Shown here piece after piece: positions 1-8,011 of a stretch of 35,551 nucleotides of DNA. This stretch comes from Lachnospiraceae bacterium (GTDB lineage: Bacteria > Bacillota > Clostridia > Lachnospirales > Lachnospiraceae): the NCBI GenBank assembly GCA_022788085.1, contig JALEWA010000184.1:1-35551 (forward strand). The letters are read 5' to 3'. Both the position numbers and the translations under genes were made by a program. A model generated the notes under the pieces. That model worked only from the letters and a program-made list of their open reading frames with translations. It ran no database searches and was not told the DNA's origin. The stretch's first letter is position 1. Every line of letters begins with the position of its first letter.

Positions 1-1
1 A

Positions 2-381
2 GTACTGACTTATGGTCATGGTGATGTACAACTCTTTGAAAAGGTAAAGCAACCGGCATATATCAATGGAAATGCCTATTTCAACGGTGCAAAAGCTTTT
101 GCAAAAGAAAAAGACAACCTTTTATGGAACACAAATCCTGAGGCATCAATAGTTTCAAAAAAGATGATATATATTTACAGATTACGTTGCCGGAAGAATT
201 CTTTACGATAAAAACACAGCAAATTAATACTGCCATTCTTGGCTGTACAAGATTGACAGAAGAATATTATGAAAATCCTGATGGCTCTGCTATCACCATC
301 AATCTTGATTTATTAGGAAATGAATTAAACCTTACTCCTATTATTTTAGGAGTACCTTTTTCATCTAGGCTTCATGCATAA
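2..381 (+). pseudogene. Frameshifted 3' end of a gene, possibly a beta-helix carbohydrate-active protein
   Basis: The window opens inside a reading frame (frame of base 2) that runs without a start and stops at 209-211. Moving one frame at the six-A run 157-162 joins it to the frame ending at 381. With one extra A the join is smooth and gives a continuous C-terminal stretch of about 125 residues. The pieces 'FENPDGS-like' YENPDGSAITIN and NAYFNGAKAF remind me of the C-terminal ends of right-handed parallel beta-helix proteins of gut Clostridia; this family guess is weak. The last 17 bases overlap the convergent gene on the minus strand. It is either a real one-base deletion in a homopolymer or a sequencing error. 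The 5' part lies outside the window. Confidence 0.5.
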
Positions 382-1759
382 GTGCACGTAAAGCCTCTTC
401 CACATAACCATTTGTCGCAATAATATCACTATTTTCAAGGAAAGAGATTGGTTCCCCTTCCTTCCATGTTCCGACACAACCTCCTGCTTCCTTCACAATC
501 AAAGCTCCTGCTGCATAGTCCCATGGTTTCAGATTCTGTTCTAAATAGGCTTCCTGCCTTCCACATGCCACATAGCACAAATCAAGTGCTGCAGAACCAT
601 TTCTTCGAAAATCGGCACAATGTAAAAAGATTTTTTCAAATAATCCAAACAATTCATGTGCCCTATCCTTATCATAAGGTGAAGAACCATATGATATTAC
701 TGCATCCTTTAAAGAATTACACGTGCCTGTCTGAATCTTTTTTCCATTCAGATACGCCCCCATTCCTTCCACTGCCATAAAGGTCTCCTTGGTAAATGGA
801 TTATATACCATACCAAAGGTAATGCTTCCTTTTTCATATAGACCAAGGGAAACAGCACTCATATTATAGTGGTGAATCAGATTTGTCGTTCCATCAATCG
901 GGTCTAAAATCCAATAAGACTTCGTCCTATCTGCCTCAAATCTTTCCTGCTCCTCTGCAAGAAAACCAATCTCAGGATATAATTTTGCAAGCTCTCTTTG
1001 AAGAAAATTCTGAACTTCGATATCTACTTTTGTTACGTAATCAGCAGCACCTTTAACATGAATACTGGAAACAGCATCATCATCAAAAATAATCTTATCC
1101 GTTGTATGAACCAATGCCGTAATCTTATCCACATCTATGGTAGGATGTGCCAGACTTTTTAGTAATCCTTCCAGCTCTGTATTTGCCTGTTCATAGCTTC
1201 TTAAACAGATTCCATACATACCGACATTTTTTGCACCTTGCACATTCTCTTCCCTGTCATCAATAAATACACATTCCTTTGCATTCAAACCATATTGGTT
1301 CATCAGACATTCATAGATATCTGCATCCGGCTTTATTTTTTTAACAAAGGCAGAAACAACCTTACCATCCACCAGCTCTAAAAAAGGAAACGAACCATTC
1401 TTGGCATGCATGGTAAAAAGCTTCTCGGGATAATTGGATAATAAATATACACGATATCCCTTTTCCTTTAAACTCTTAATCCAGGGAACGGCATATTCAT
1501 ATGGCCTTACAAGCTTATCCCTATTTTCCCATACAAGATCAAATGCCTCACGATATTCTGCATTGTCCTCTCTTAAATGTTTGACTACCTCTTCCTCATC
1601 CATAGTCCCATGATCCAGTTCATGCCACCATTTACTTCCAAAAACATAAACCTCAAATCTATCCTTGTCTTCTTTTGTCAGCTTTAACTCATTCATCAGC
1701 TCTCTCCAACGAAAGTCAACAAGTACATTTCCAATATCAAAGATCACATTCTTAATCAC
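365..1759 (-). CDS. HAD hydrolase - inositol monophosphatase fusion protein
   Basis: Two phosphatase domains lie in one chain of 464 residues. Residues 1-200 are a HAD subfamily IA hydrolase: motif I is FDIGNVLVDF (nucleophile D8), motif II LLSN (about 106-109), then KKIKPD and FIDDREENV. The second motif I aspartate is Gly, as in YihX-like sugar phosphatases. Residues about 215-464 are an inositol monophosphatase-family domain: metal ligands EE (269-270), DPIDGTT (286-292) and C-terminal PWDYAAGA (D414). I chose GTG at 1759 because GGAGGAAAGGGG lies just upstream. An in-frame ATG at 1795 would add 12 residues, and the ribosome site would then lie inside the coding region. Expected role is hydrolysis of sugar or polyol phosphates; the substrates are unknown. 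It follows the UDP-sugar pyrophosphorylase but is separated from it by a hairpin. Confidence 0.85.
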   Translation of the reverse strand: MIKNVIFDIGNVLVDFRWRELMNELKLTKEDKDRFEVYVFGSKWWHELDHGTMDEEEVVKHLREDNAEYREAFDLVWENRDKLVRPYEYAVPWIKSLKEKGYRVYLLSNYPEKLFTMHAKNGSFPFLELVDGKVVSAFVKKIKPDADIYECLMNQYGLNAKECVFIDDREENVQGAKNVGMYGICLRSYEQANTELEGLLKSLAHPTIDVDKITALVHTTDKIIFDDDAVSSIHVKGAADYVTKVDIEVQNFLQRELAKLYPEIGFLAEEQERFEADRTKSYWILDPIDGTTNLIHHYNMSAVSLGLYEKGSITFGMVYNPFTKETFMAVEGMGAYLNGKKIQTGTCNSLKDAVISYGSSPYDKDRAHELFGLFEKIFLHCADFRRNGSAALDLCYVACGRQEAYLEQNLKPWDYAAGALIVKEAGGCVGTWKEGEPISFLENSDIIATNGYVEEALRALMHEA

Positions 1760-1797
1760 GCAAATTCCCCTTTCCTCCGGCATTTTTTCTATCACAT

Positions 1798-1825
1798 ATA
1801 AAAGCGGAATCTCCTTGGATTCCGC
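1798..1825 (-). terminator. Intrinsic terminator after the UDP-sugar pyrophosphorylase gene
   Basis: A perfect 8-bp stem (1804-1811 with 1818-1825) with a 6-base loop is followed on the minus strand by TTTTATATG. It lies between the pyrophosphorylase stop and the HAD-IMPase ribosome site, so the downstream gene depends on read-through or on a promoter I cannot identify. Confidence 0.7.
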
Positions 1826-1835
1826 CTAAGTTTTT

Positions 1836-3062
1836 TTATAATGTTACACCATTTTCCTGTAATAATGCACGTGCACTTTCTACCGAATCAACACCTGTCT
1901 TATTCTTAATAGGTGCAAACTCTTTATTTCTAACAACTTCAAAGGATAAGCAGTTATCTAATAAATGAATCATATCAAGAACAAGAAGCTCGAACTTATA
2001 TCCGTTTGGTGTCTCCGGTTTATGATAATTTCCTTCTGCATCCATATATGGGATCTTCTTTTCCACAACATGAACAGGCATCTTTGCATCCTGAATCTCT
2101 TCCAACTTATCAACACGGAATAAGTAATTGAGAATAACACCAAAATTATAAGATAAATCACCATTCGGCTCTCTGGAATTTATGATTTCCTCAGTCATTT
2201 CATAATACTCAACGATAGAAGGTCTTCCATCCTCAAGACAAAGAACACCAACCTTCTCATTCGGATCTGCCTTTCTTACTACCTTTGCACCACTGACACG
2301 ACCGGAATCAAGTGTTGCACCAATAAATACAGGATCAGCAATTCTTTGCAATACATTATCAACTGCAAAGATATTAATCCATTCAATTCCTCTTGCACGT
2401 ACATCTTCAATGACACCGGTAACAACCATGGAATAGAACCAGCCACCGTTTCCGTTTGGAGAAAGTGATAAGGAATCCTTTTCTTCCATTAAAAGCTTTC
2501 CATCATAATCCGTAGAAGGAGCCATTTCCTGCTTGAAGAACTTTACATATTCCTTCGGATATCCAAAGTAATTCTTCTCTTCAAAGAAAGCAATTGTTTC
2601 ATCATTATTCTTGTCACTTGTCATGATGTATAAAGGTACAAAGCAGCCTGCCTTGTCTGTCACATCCTGTAAATTACGAATCAGTCTCTCAAAAATATAT
2701 ACATCCTTAGTAAGACCAATATTATACTTACCCTTAGGACCATCTGAACCAAGTCTTGTTCCCTGTCCGCCTGCAAGTAAAACAGCACCAACCTTACCTG
2801 CTTTGATTGCTTCTAAGCCTTTGGCTTCGTATGTATCTTTATTCTTTTCAATCTCAGAAACCTCTAATGCTGATAATGGCTCAAGCTTACCTCTCTCCTG
2901 TGCAAGCTCTTCATGACCTGCCATGGCAACCATAGACCAGTCTACTTTCTCAATCTGTGAAGCAAGCTTTTCCTTTCCTGCTTCATCCAGTTTCTGATAC
3001 GCCTCCCAGATGTGTTCCTGTCCATGCTCTTTCAATACCTTTTCTAATTCATTCTCTCTCAT
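1836..3062 (-). CDS. UDPGP-family UTP:sugar-1-phosphate uridylyltransferase
   Basis: Predicted cytosolic nucleotidyltransferase of 408 residues. It joins UTP with a sugar 1-phosphate, as in UDP-N-acetylglucosamine or UDP-glucose/galactose pyrophosphorylases of the eukaryote-like UDPGP family. The nucleotide-binding signature LAGGQGTRLGSDGPKG is at residues 96-111. GNGGWFYSM is the uracil/sugar-binding loop region, and an NVLQRIADP stretch follows IFAVD. Helical N-terminal residues 1-85 are typical of the family. Start chosen at ATG 3062, with GGAG 7 bases upstream; the in-frame TTG at 3074 overlaps that ribosome site. The exact sugar cannot be read from sequence. It may supply nucleotide sugars for wall or exopolysaccharide. 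Confidence 0.88.
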   Translation of the reverse strand: MRENELEKVLKEHGQEHIWEAYQKLDEAGKEKLASQIEKVDWSMVAMAGHEELAQERGKLEPLSALEVSEIEKNKDTYEAKGLEAIKAGKVGAVLLAGGQGTRLGSDGPKGKYNIGLTKDVYIFERLIRNLQDVTDKAGCFVPLYIMTSDKNNDETIAFFEEKNYFGYPKEYVKFFKQEMAPSTDYDGKLLMEEKDSLSLSPNGNGGWFYSMVVTGVIEDVRARGIEWINIFAVDNVLQRIADPVFIGATLDSGRVSGAKVVRKADPNEKVGVLCLEDGRPSIVEYYEMTEEIINSREPNGDLSYNFGVILNYLFRVDKLEEIQDAKMPVHVVEKKIPYMDAEGNYHKPETPNGYKFELLVLDMIHLLDNCLSFEVVRNKEFAPIKNKTGVDSVESARALLQENGVTL

Positions 3063-3087
3063 TTTGTACTCCAATTCTTCTTAAATA

Positions 3088-3118
3088 TTGTAACTATTGA
3101 ATACCTTCATAGTTACAA
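3088..3118. repeat. Perfect 10-bp inverted repeat in the 5' leader of the pyrophosphorylase gene
   Basis: TTGTAACTAT (3088-3097) and ATAGTTACAA (3109-3118) are exact reverse complements around an 11-base spacer. They lie 26-56 bases upstream of the ATG at 3062. This could be an RNA stem-loop in the leader or an operator. The core CTATT-S-A-R-TACCTTCATAG recurs at about 28,715, which suggests a dispersed element rather than a gene-specific operator. Confidence 0.6.
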
Positions 3119-3295
3119 ACCATTATATCATTACTTGAAATCAGCTTCCGATAACGGCGTCCGACTCCATGATATGTTATACTACATTTATGTAAATAAT
3201 GCAAACACGTTTTTATAATTTCTTTCTTAGTTTTATTATTTGTATATGTTATGTAATACAAATAATATTTTTATTATGAAATTATCACTCTTTTA

Positions 3296-3324
3296 TAGAC
3301 AAAAACTGAATTTAATTGTAAAAT
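3296..3324 (+). promoter_or_regulatory. SigA-type promoter of cheC-cheY
   Basis: TAGACA (3296-3301), a 17-base spacer and TAAAAT (3319-3324) lie about 50 bases before the cheC start. The rest of the 315-base divergent interval 3063-3377 is AT-rich and holds the inverted repeat but no gene. I see no sigma-28-like flagellar promoter there. Confidence 0.55.
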
Positions 3325-3377
3325 ATCTATAAGTAATTGCGTAAAACATTTTTTGCGAAAAAAGGAGTTGCCCCACT

Positions 3378-3971
3378 ATGGATTATTTTTCAAAAGAAGA
3401 AGCAGATGTAATTGGTGAAATAGCCAATATTTCTATTGGTTCTTCTGCCACTGCCCTGAATTTAATGTTAGGACAGCCCGTAACCATTACCACTCCTGTT
3501 GTTTCTCTTGTTCACAAGGATGAAATTCTAAATGATTATGAAAGGTCTTGTGTTATTGTCAGAGTGCAATACATTCAGGGACTATTTGGTAACAATATTC
3601 TTGCCCTTAAGGATGAAGATGCCAAAATCATTACAGACTTAATGATGGGAAACGATGGATCAGGATCATATGCAACGAGTGAAATTACGGATTTACATTT
3701 AAGTGCAGTTGCAGAAGCAATGAATCAAATGACAGCTAATTCAGCTACCGCAATGAGTAAGCTATTTGATCATAAAATCGAAATTTCACCACCACAGGTT
3801 CAATCAATCATAATTAAAGATTTTCGTTTTCCTGACGATATACCTGATGACCTATTTGTAAAGATTAAATTCAAAATGAAAATCGGTACACTGATTGATA
3901 GTACGATTATGCAGTTGTACCCATTTGATTTAGCACATTCCATTTACAAATTATTCCAGAGGAGGAAATAG
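3378..3971 (+). CDS. cheC: CheC-type CheY-P phosphatase
   Basis: Chemotaxis adaptation protein that dephosphorylates CheY-P near the receptors or motor. The 197 residues carry both copies of the family active-site pattern [D/S]xxxExxN-x22-P. Site one is D10, E14, N17, P40 (EEADVIGEIANIS). Site two is S109, E113, N116, P139 (LSAVAEAMNQM). Both sites look intact. There is no SpoA/FliN domain, so this is CheC rather than full-length FliY. The cheY gene starts 3 bases after its stop, so the enzyme and its substrate are cotranscribed. GGAG precedes the ATG by about 11 bases. No other chemotaxis or flagellar gene lies nearby. The alternative, a truncated FliY, is less likely. Confidence 0.88.
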   Translation: MDYFSKEEADVIGEIANISIGSSATALNLMLGQPVTITTPVVSLVHKDEILNDYERSCVIVRVQYIQGLFGNNILALKDEDAKIITDLMMGNDGSGSYATSEITDLHLSAVAEAMNQMTANSATAMSKLFDHKIEISPPQVQSIIIKDFRFPDDIPDDLFVKIKFKMKIGTLIDSTIMQLYPFDLAHSIYKLFQRRK

Positions 3972-3974
3972 AAT

Positions 3975-4337
3975 ATGGCAAAGAATATATTAATTGTCGA
4001 TGATGCGGCATTTATGAGAATGATGATTAAGGATATCTTAACGAAGAATGGTTATACCATTGCTGCTGAAGCAGAAAATGGGAAAATTGCAGTAGATAAA
4101 TACAATGAAGTAAAACCGGATCTTGTTTTAATGGACATTACCATGCCGGAAATGGATGGTATTCAGGCATTAAAGGCAATTAAGGGAAATGATCCAAATG
4201 CTCAGGTTATCATGTGTTCTGCCATGGGACAGCAGGCAATGGTTATTGAAGCAATTCAATCAGGTGCAAAAGATTTTATTGTTAAGCCATTCCAGGCAGA
4301 ACGTGTTCTTGAAGCAGTAAGGAAAGTTGTTGGATAA
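3975..4337 (+). CDS. cheY: CheY response regulator
   Basis: Single receiver domain of 120 residues with no output domain. The acidic pocket is D9/D10, the phospho-acceptor is D54 (LVLMDITMPEMDG), the switch residue is S82 (IMCSA) and the conserved lysine is K104 (FIVKPF). Phosphorylated CheY would bind the flagellar switch. It is coupled to cheC, 3 bases downstream of that stop, with AGGAGG just upstream of its ATG. The pair is followed by a strong terminator and forms an isolated two-gene unit between minus-strand genes. Confidence 0.9.
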   Translation: MAKNILIVDDAAFMRMMIKDILTKNGYTIAAEAENGKIAVDKYNEVKPDLVLMDITMPEMDGIQALKAIKGNDPNAQVIMCSAMGQQAMVIEAIQSGAKDFIVKPFQAERVLEAVRKVVG

Positions 4338-4352
4338 TCATGGAAGTAAGAC

Positions 4353-4385
4353 AAAGGTTCAGTCCGCATGGACTGAACCTTTTTA
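4353..4385. terminator. Bidirectional terminator between cheY and the zinc-ribbon gene
   Basis: A perfect 13-bp stem (4353-4365 with 4370-4382) with loop GCAT is flanked by A-rich and T-rich arms, so both transcripts get a U-tract. Both convergent genes stop next to it; the minus-strand stop codon is at 4383-4385. Confidence 0.85.
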
Positions 4386-4757
4386 ACTTCTCTTTTGAAA
4401 TTCTGTATTACATTTCGGGCATCTCACCATTATCTTTCCTTTTCCTCTGGGAATACGGATTTTCTGCTTACAGTTTGGACATTTGTATATGTGATAATTT
4501 TTTACCTGATACCATTTTGCATTCAACCTATATCTTGCATTCAGGAATTTCTGATTTTCCTGTTGTCTTTTTCCATAATCACGACTGAATATTCTGTAAT
4601 ATACGATAATGAAAATAGCCCAGAAAACTAAAGTAAGGAAATACCATCCGGTAAATAATTCAAGAATCAATATAACAAGAGATGCTCCTGTCATAAACCT
4701 TCCTAATTCATCCACACCGTACCTTCCCTGCATAAATCTTGCTATTTTTTCTCTCAT
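4383..4757 (-). CDS. Small membrane protein with C-terminal zinc ribbon
   Basis: I do not recognise a named function. The 124 residues contain two close hydrophobic helices (about 25-40 and 42-56), a basic linker, and a C-terminal treble-clef or zinc-ribbon pattern CPNC...CPKC (about 93-115) in YKCPNCKQKIRIPRGKGK and MVRCPKCNTEF. Such ribbons are common in uncharacterised Clostridial membrane proteins. It is the last of four closely spaced minus-strand genes, 17 bases after the cardiolipin synthase stop, and probably shares that transcript. Confidence 0.75.
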   Translation of the reverse strand: MREKIARFMQGRYGVDELGRFMTGASLVILILELFTGWYFLTLVFWAIFIIVYYRIFSRDYGKRQQENQKFLNARYRLNAKWYQVKNYHIYKCPNCKQKIRIPRGKGKIMVRCPKCNTEFQKRS

Positions 4758-4774
4758 AGCCCATCATCCTTTCT

Positions 4775-6304
4775 CTATAATAATGGTGATAATATTTTTA
4801 ATACCCATTGAACTATCTTTTGCGTAAGTGGGCGCTTTGACCATGTTTCCAAATCCATTTCCCGGCTTAGCTTTTGTGTCTTCAAGAAATCTTCCTTCAT
4901 ATCAATAACTGCCTGAATCTCACTTAAGAATACACCACACTCATAATGTAGATAAAAACTTCTATAATCTGTATTAATCGTTCCACAGATTGCACATTCA
5001 TCATCTGCGATTACATTCTTTGCATGGATAAATCCAGGTGTATATTCAAAAATTCTAACACCTGCTTCCATAAGCTTTCCGTAATTATATACATTTACCA
5101 TGTATACATACCATTTATCCGGAATCGCAGGTACAATAATTCTGACATCCACACCACTTCCTGCTGCATTAATCAAGTCATTGAGCATTGCCTGATCCAA
5201 TACTAGATACGGAGTCGTAATATAAATATAATCCCTTGCCTTATTGATCATTCGGGTATAAGCACCTTCTGTCGGATTATCCGGATTTCTATGCGGTCCA
5301 CCACCAAAAGGCTGTACATAACCGTCTTCTTTCACTGCAATATATGGTCTGTAATGATCATAGATAAATGTTTCCTTTTCGTTACAGATTCTCCACATCT
5401 CAAGAAACATACAAGTAAGACTCCATACACCCTCACCATACAGACGAACTCCTGTATCTTTCCAGTGTCCAAATCTTACAATATAATTTGCATATTCATC
5501 TGCAAGATTAATACCTCCCGTAAACCCAACATTGCCATCTACCACCGTAATCTTTTGATGATTGCGATAATTAAAAGATAGTCTTGCAACATTTCTGTGA
5601 ATCGGATTAAAGATACTCATCTTTATTCCCCTGGCAGCAATATCCTCTTTAAAATGATGTGTATTAATAATCAGGGTTCCAAAATCGTCAAAGAGCAGCC
5701 TGACATCCACACCCTCCTGTACCTTTTGCGTTAATACCTCTAAAATATCCTTCCAGACCTTCCCGTCTGAAACAATAAAGTACTCCATGAAGATAAATTT
5801 CTTTGCCTTTTTCAAATCCTTGATTATGGCATCTACCATCTCTTCTCCGACAGGATAATAAGTCACCTGTGTGTTATTATAAATTGGAAAACCCTTTTTA
5901 CGAAGATATCTGCTAATCTGTACCTTGTTTGGATGCTGTTTACTAATATCCTCTGCTACTTCCTCATTTTGAACAAGATACTTTGCTGTATCCTCTTCTG
6001 TTTCACGAAAAATTCGATAATCCTTTGCATTCTTTCTCTTTCTGCCCCACATAAAATACAAAAACAATCCGGAGACCGGCAATAAAAGAATAATCAATAT
6101 CCAGCTAAGCTTATAAGATTCTGCATTATTTACCAACGCAAATACTGTTATGACACTGATAACCTCCAGCAAAAGATAAACAACAAAGAAACCTTTTATC
6201 AAATAAAGGGACAGCAAGACCATAGTAACAATCTGAAGTAAAAAAGCGATTCCAACTGTCACACCTCTAATAATGCCATAATACTTACTTCTGATAATAC
6301 CCAT
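4775..6304 (-). CDS. cls: Cardiolipin synthase
   Basis: Phospholipase D-superfamily membrane enzyme that condenses two phosphatidylglycerols into cardiolipin. The 509 residues start with two or three membrane segments (about 12-38, 38-60 and 66-87). Two HxKxxxxD motifs follow: H249-K251-D256 (NHQKITVVDG) and H427-K429-D434 (IHAKNVIADD). The length matches bacterial Cls. AGGTGGG sits just before the ATG. Its stop and start are 17 and 24 bases from its operon neighbours. Membrane lipid remodelling together with a J-domain protein upstream is unusual but may be only cotranscription. Confidence 0.93.
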   Translation of the reverse strand: MGIIRSKYYGIIRGVTVGIAFLLQIVTMVLLSLYLIKGFFVVYLLLEVISVITVFALVNNAESYKLSWILIILLLPVSGLFLYFMWGRKRKNAKDYRIFRETEEDTAKYLVQNEEVAEDISKQHPNKVQISRYLRKKGFPIYNNTQVTYYPVGEEMVDAIIKDLKKAKKFIFMEYFIVSDGKVWKDILEVLTQKVQEGVDVRLLFDDFGTLIINTHHFKEDIAARGIKMSIFNPIHRNVARLSFNYRNHQKITVVDGNVGFTGGINLADEYANYIVRFGHWKDTGVRLYGEGVWSLTCMFLEMWRICNEKETFIYDHYRPYIAVKEDGYVQPFGGGPHRNPDNPTEGAYTRMINKARDYIYITTPYLVLDQAMLNDLINAAGSGVDVRIIVPAIPDKWYVYMVNVYNYGKLMEAGVRIFEYTPGFIHAKNVIADDECAICGTINTDYRSFYLHYECGVFLSEIQAVIDMKEDFLKTQKLSREMDLETWSKRPLTQKIVQWVLKILSPLL

Positions 6305-6328
6305 TTTCCCACCTCATGTATCAGTTAC

Positions 6329-6988
6329 CTAATATCTATAAGGACTGCCACAGCAGAAGCCGCCTCCTCCGCAGCAGATATTACAAAACATATTCAAAAG
6401 GCAAAGTCTAAGACACATATTACCTCCGCCAAACATATCATAACCATATTCTGCCTGTCTGGAACCATACCACTCTGTTCCATTTTGCAGACTATTTAAC
6501 AGCTGTCGATATTCTAAATTATTTGGCTCCATATTAACCGCTGTTCTTGCATGTTCCATAGCCATAACCTGATTGCCAAGCCCTCGATTAGCAATTGCAC
6601 TGTAATAATACCATTTTGCATTTTTATCTCTGATATTAGATAATACATTCAAAGCTTCATGATAATGACTGCTTCGGATATAATTAGCTGCAGCCTGAAA
6701 ATATCTGGAATCGTCATCTACATTTTCTGCCCTACTGCTTCCATAACCTGAAAAACCGCCAAAGCCACCGAACCCATAATCTTCCTGTCCATAGCCTTGC
6801 TCCTTTTCCTTCATAATCTGATTGTATGCCTGCTGTATTTCCTTAAACCGTTCTTCTGCCTCTGCTTTGTTCGGGTTATTGATATTGGCATCCGGATGAT
6901 ACTTACGGCTTAACGCACGATATGCCTTTTTAATCTCCTCATCCGTTGCTCCCCGGCTCACACCAAGCACCTTATAGGGATCACTCAT
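6329..6988 (-). CDS. J-domain protein with TPR-like repeats and cysteine-rich tail
   Basis: The J domain at residues 3-63 keeps the DnaK-activating HPD at 31-33. A Gly/Tyr-rich linker ([12 protein letters not shown]) follows. Residues about 92-165 look like two TPR helical hairpins (ALNVLSNI... [26 protein letters not shown]). The C-terminal 30 residues are packed with cysteines (CLRLC, CNICC, CC). It lacks the DnaJ zinc-centre and substrate domains, so it is a specialised co-chaperone rather than DnaJ. Its start is 3 bases after the DUF5685 stop, so the two are translationally coupled. The TPR part and tail could be an adaptor and a metal or membrane anchor; this is inference. Confidence 0.82.
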   Translation of the reverse strand: MSDPYKVLGVSRGATDEEIKKAYRALSRKYHPDANINNPNKAEAEERFKEIQQAYNQIMKEKEQGYGQEDYGFGGFGGFSGYGSSRAENVDDDSRYFQAAANYIRSSHYHEALNVLSNIRDKNAKWYYYSAIANRGLGNQVMAMEHARTAVNMEPNNLEYRQLLNSLQNGTEWYGSRQAEYGYDMFGGGNMCLRLCLLNMFCNICCGGGGFCCGSPYRY

Positions 6989-6991
6989 TTT

Positions 6992-7819
6992 TTACTCCTC
7001 TTTTTTCTTTACCTGTAATCTTTCGTATCGGCACCAAACGCCGGAATAGATAATATTACGTAATATTTCAACATTTCTGATAATTGGTAATTTTTCAAAT
7101 TCCCTAGAGCATTCCGCCATCATCATAGACAGAATACTTCTGCACTTTTCTTCAAATCCTTCGTTTTTTTCTACAAAAGCAAAAGGATTATAATTTCCGT
7201 TTTTCTTATCCTTCTCCAAATCCTCATAGGCATCCATTAAATACACGAACTTTCCAAGAAAGAATGCCATACGACGGATTTCCTCTTCCCATTCATCATG
7301 CTTATAAGTAAAAATTTCTGCTAATACTTCTCCAAAGAGACCGGAGACCTTATCAAGATTTTCTTCCTTAGCTGACTCACATGCAGATATTTTATCGAAT
7401 AGAATACCTATCGTCTTACATTTTTCAGGATATTTTAAAAGAATCTGCTGATAGCCCTTCTCAATCAGCTTCGCATACAGATAACGAGAAGATTTCTTCT
7501 CATCCTTCCAGTCATCCATACACTTATAATATCCTAAAAGAATGGTCATGTCAGCCGCATATTCTGTGAAAATATTATTTTTCATACAGGTACCTTTTAT
7601 CATATGGAGAGGACATTTTTCCTTAAGCTGTTCCTCATCCGGCTCATACAGACCGGATAAAAACAGAATTAAAAAAGTACAGTCATAGGTTAGGGAAAAT
7701 CGTCCTGTTAATCCATACTTTTTTCCAAGCATACGACACAAACCACAATAATATGCATGATATATATCAAACTCCTTAAACTTCAATTCTTTCTGATTGA
7801 CTGTTACATATCCAAACAT
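6992..7819 (-). CDS. DUF5685-type conserved protein
   Basis: 275 residues, mostly helical. The N-terminal YCGLCRMLGKKYG (C25, C28) followed by C69 and C78 fits the conserved cysteine pattern I associate with DUF5685. Two aspartate-rich helices stand out: D102-D103-D106 (CMDDWKDE) and D196-D200-D204 (YLMDAYEDLEKD). They recall the paired metal-diphosphate motifs of the squalene/phytoene synthase fold, which is only an inference from pattern. GGAGAAGG precedes the ATG. It is the first gene of the likely operon with the J-domain protein, cls and the zinc-ribbon protein. Function unknown. Confidence 0.75.
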   Translation of the reverse strand: MFGYVTVNQKELKFKEFDIYHAYYCGLCRMLGKKYGLTGRFSLTYDCTFLILFLSGLYEPDEEQLKEKCPLHMIKGTCMKNNIFTEYAADMTILLGYYKCMDDWKDEKKSSRYLYAKLIEKGYQQILLKYPEKCKTIGILFDKISACESAKEENLDKVSGLFGEVLAEIFTYKHDEWEEEIRRMAFFLGKFVYLMDAYEDLEKDKKNGNYNPFAFVEKNEGFEEKCRSILSMMMAECSREFEKLPIIRNVEILRNIIYSGVWCRYERLQVKKKEE

Positions 7820-8011
7820 ATTCCTTCTCCACTCATGATACTTTACTTACCTAACAAAAATGCATATCTTTTTATTATTGTTATGCAAATTCAAAAAGAA
7901 ATCAATGAAATAAATATAAAAAATTCTGAAATCTTTTCATATATTCATATCAGAATGCTCCTGTTTCTGTTATGATAATGTTATCTGAACATTTAGAAAG
8001 AAACCATTATT

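Noticed and set aside
3378-3971. Full-length FliY motor switch phosphatase
   Set aside because: The 197-residue protein ends without the SpoA/FliN domain; CheC with two active sites fits better.
7820-8011. Small plus-strand protein in the divergent gap before 8012
   Set aside because: A short AT-rich open stretch lacks a ribosome site and overlaps the DUF5685 start; probably only promoters.
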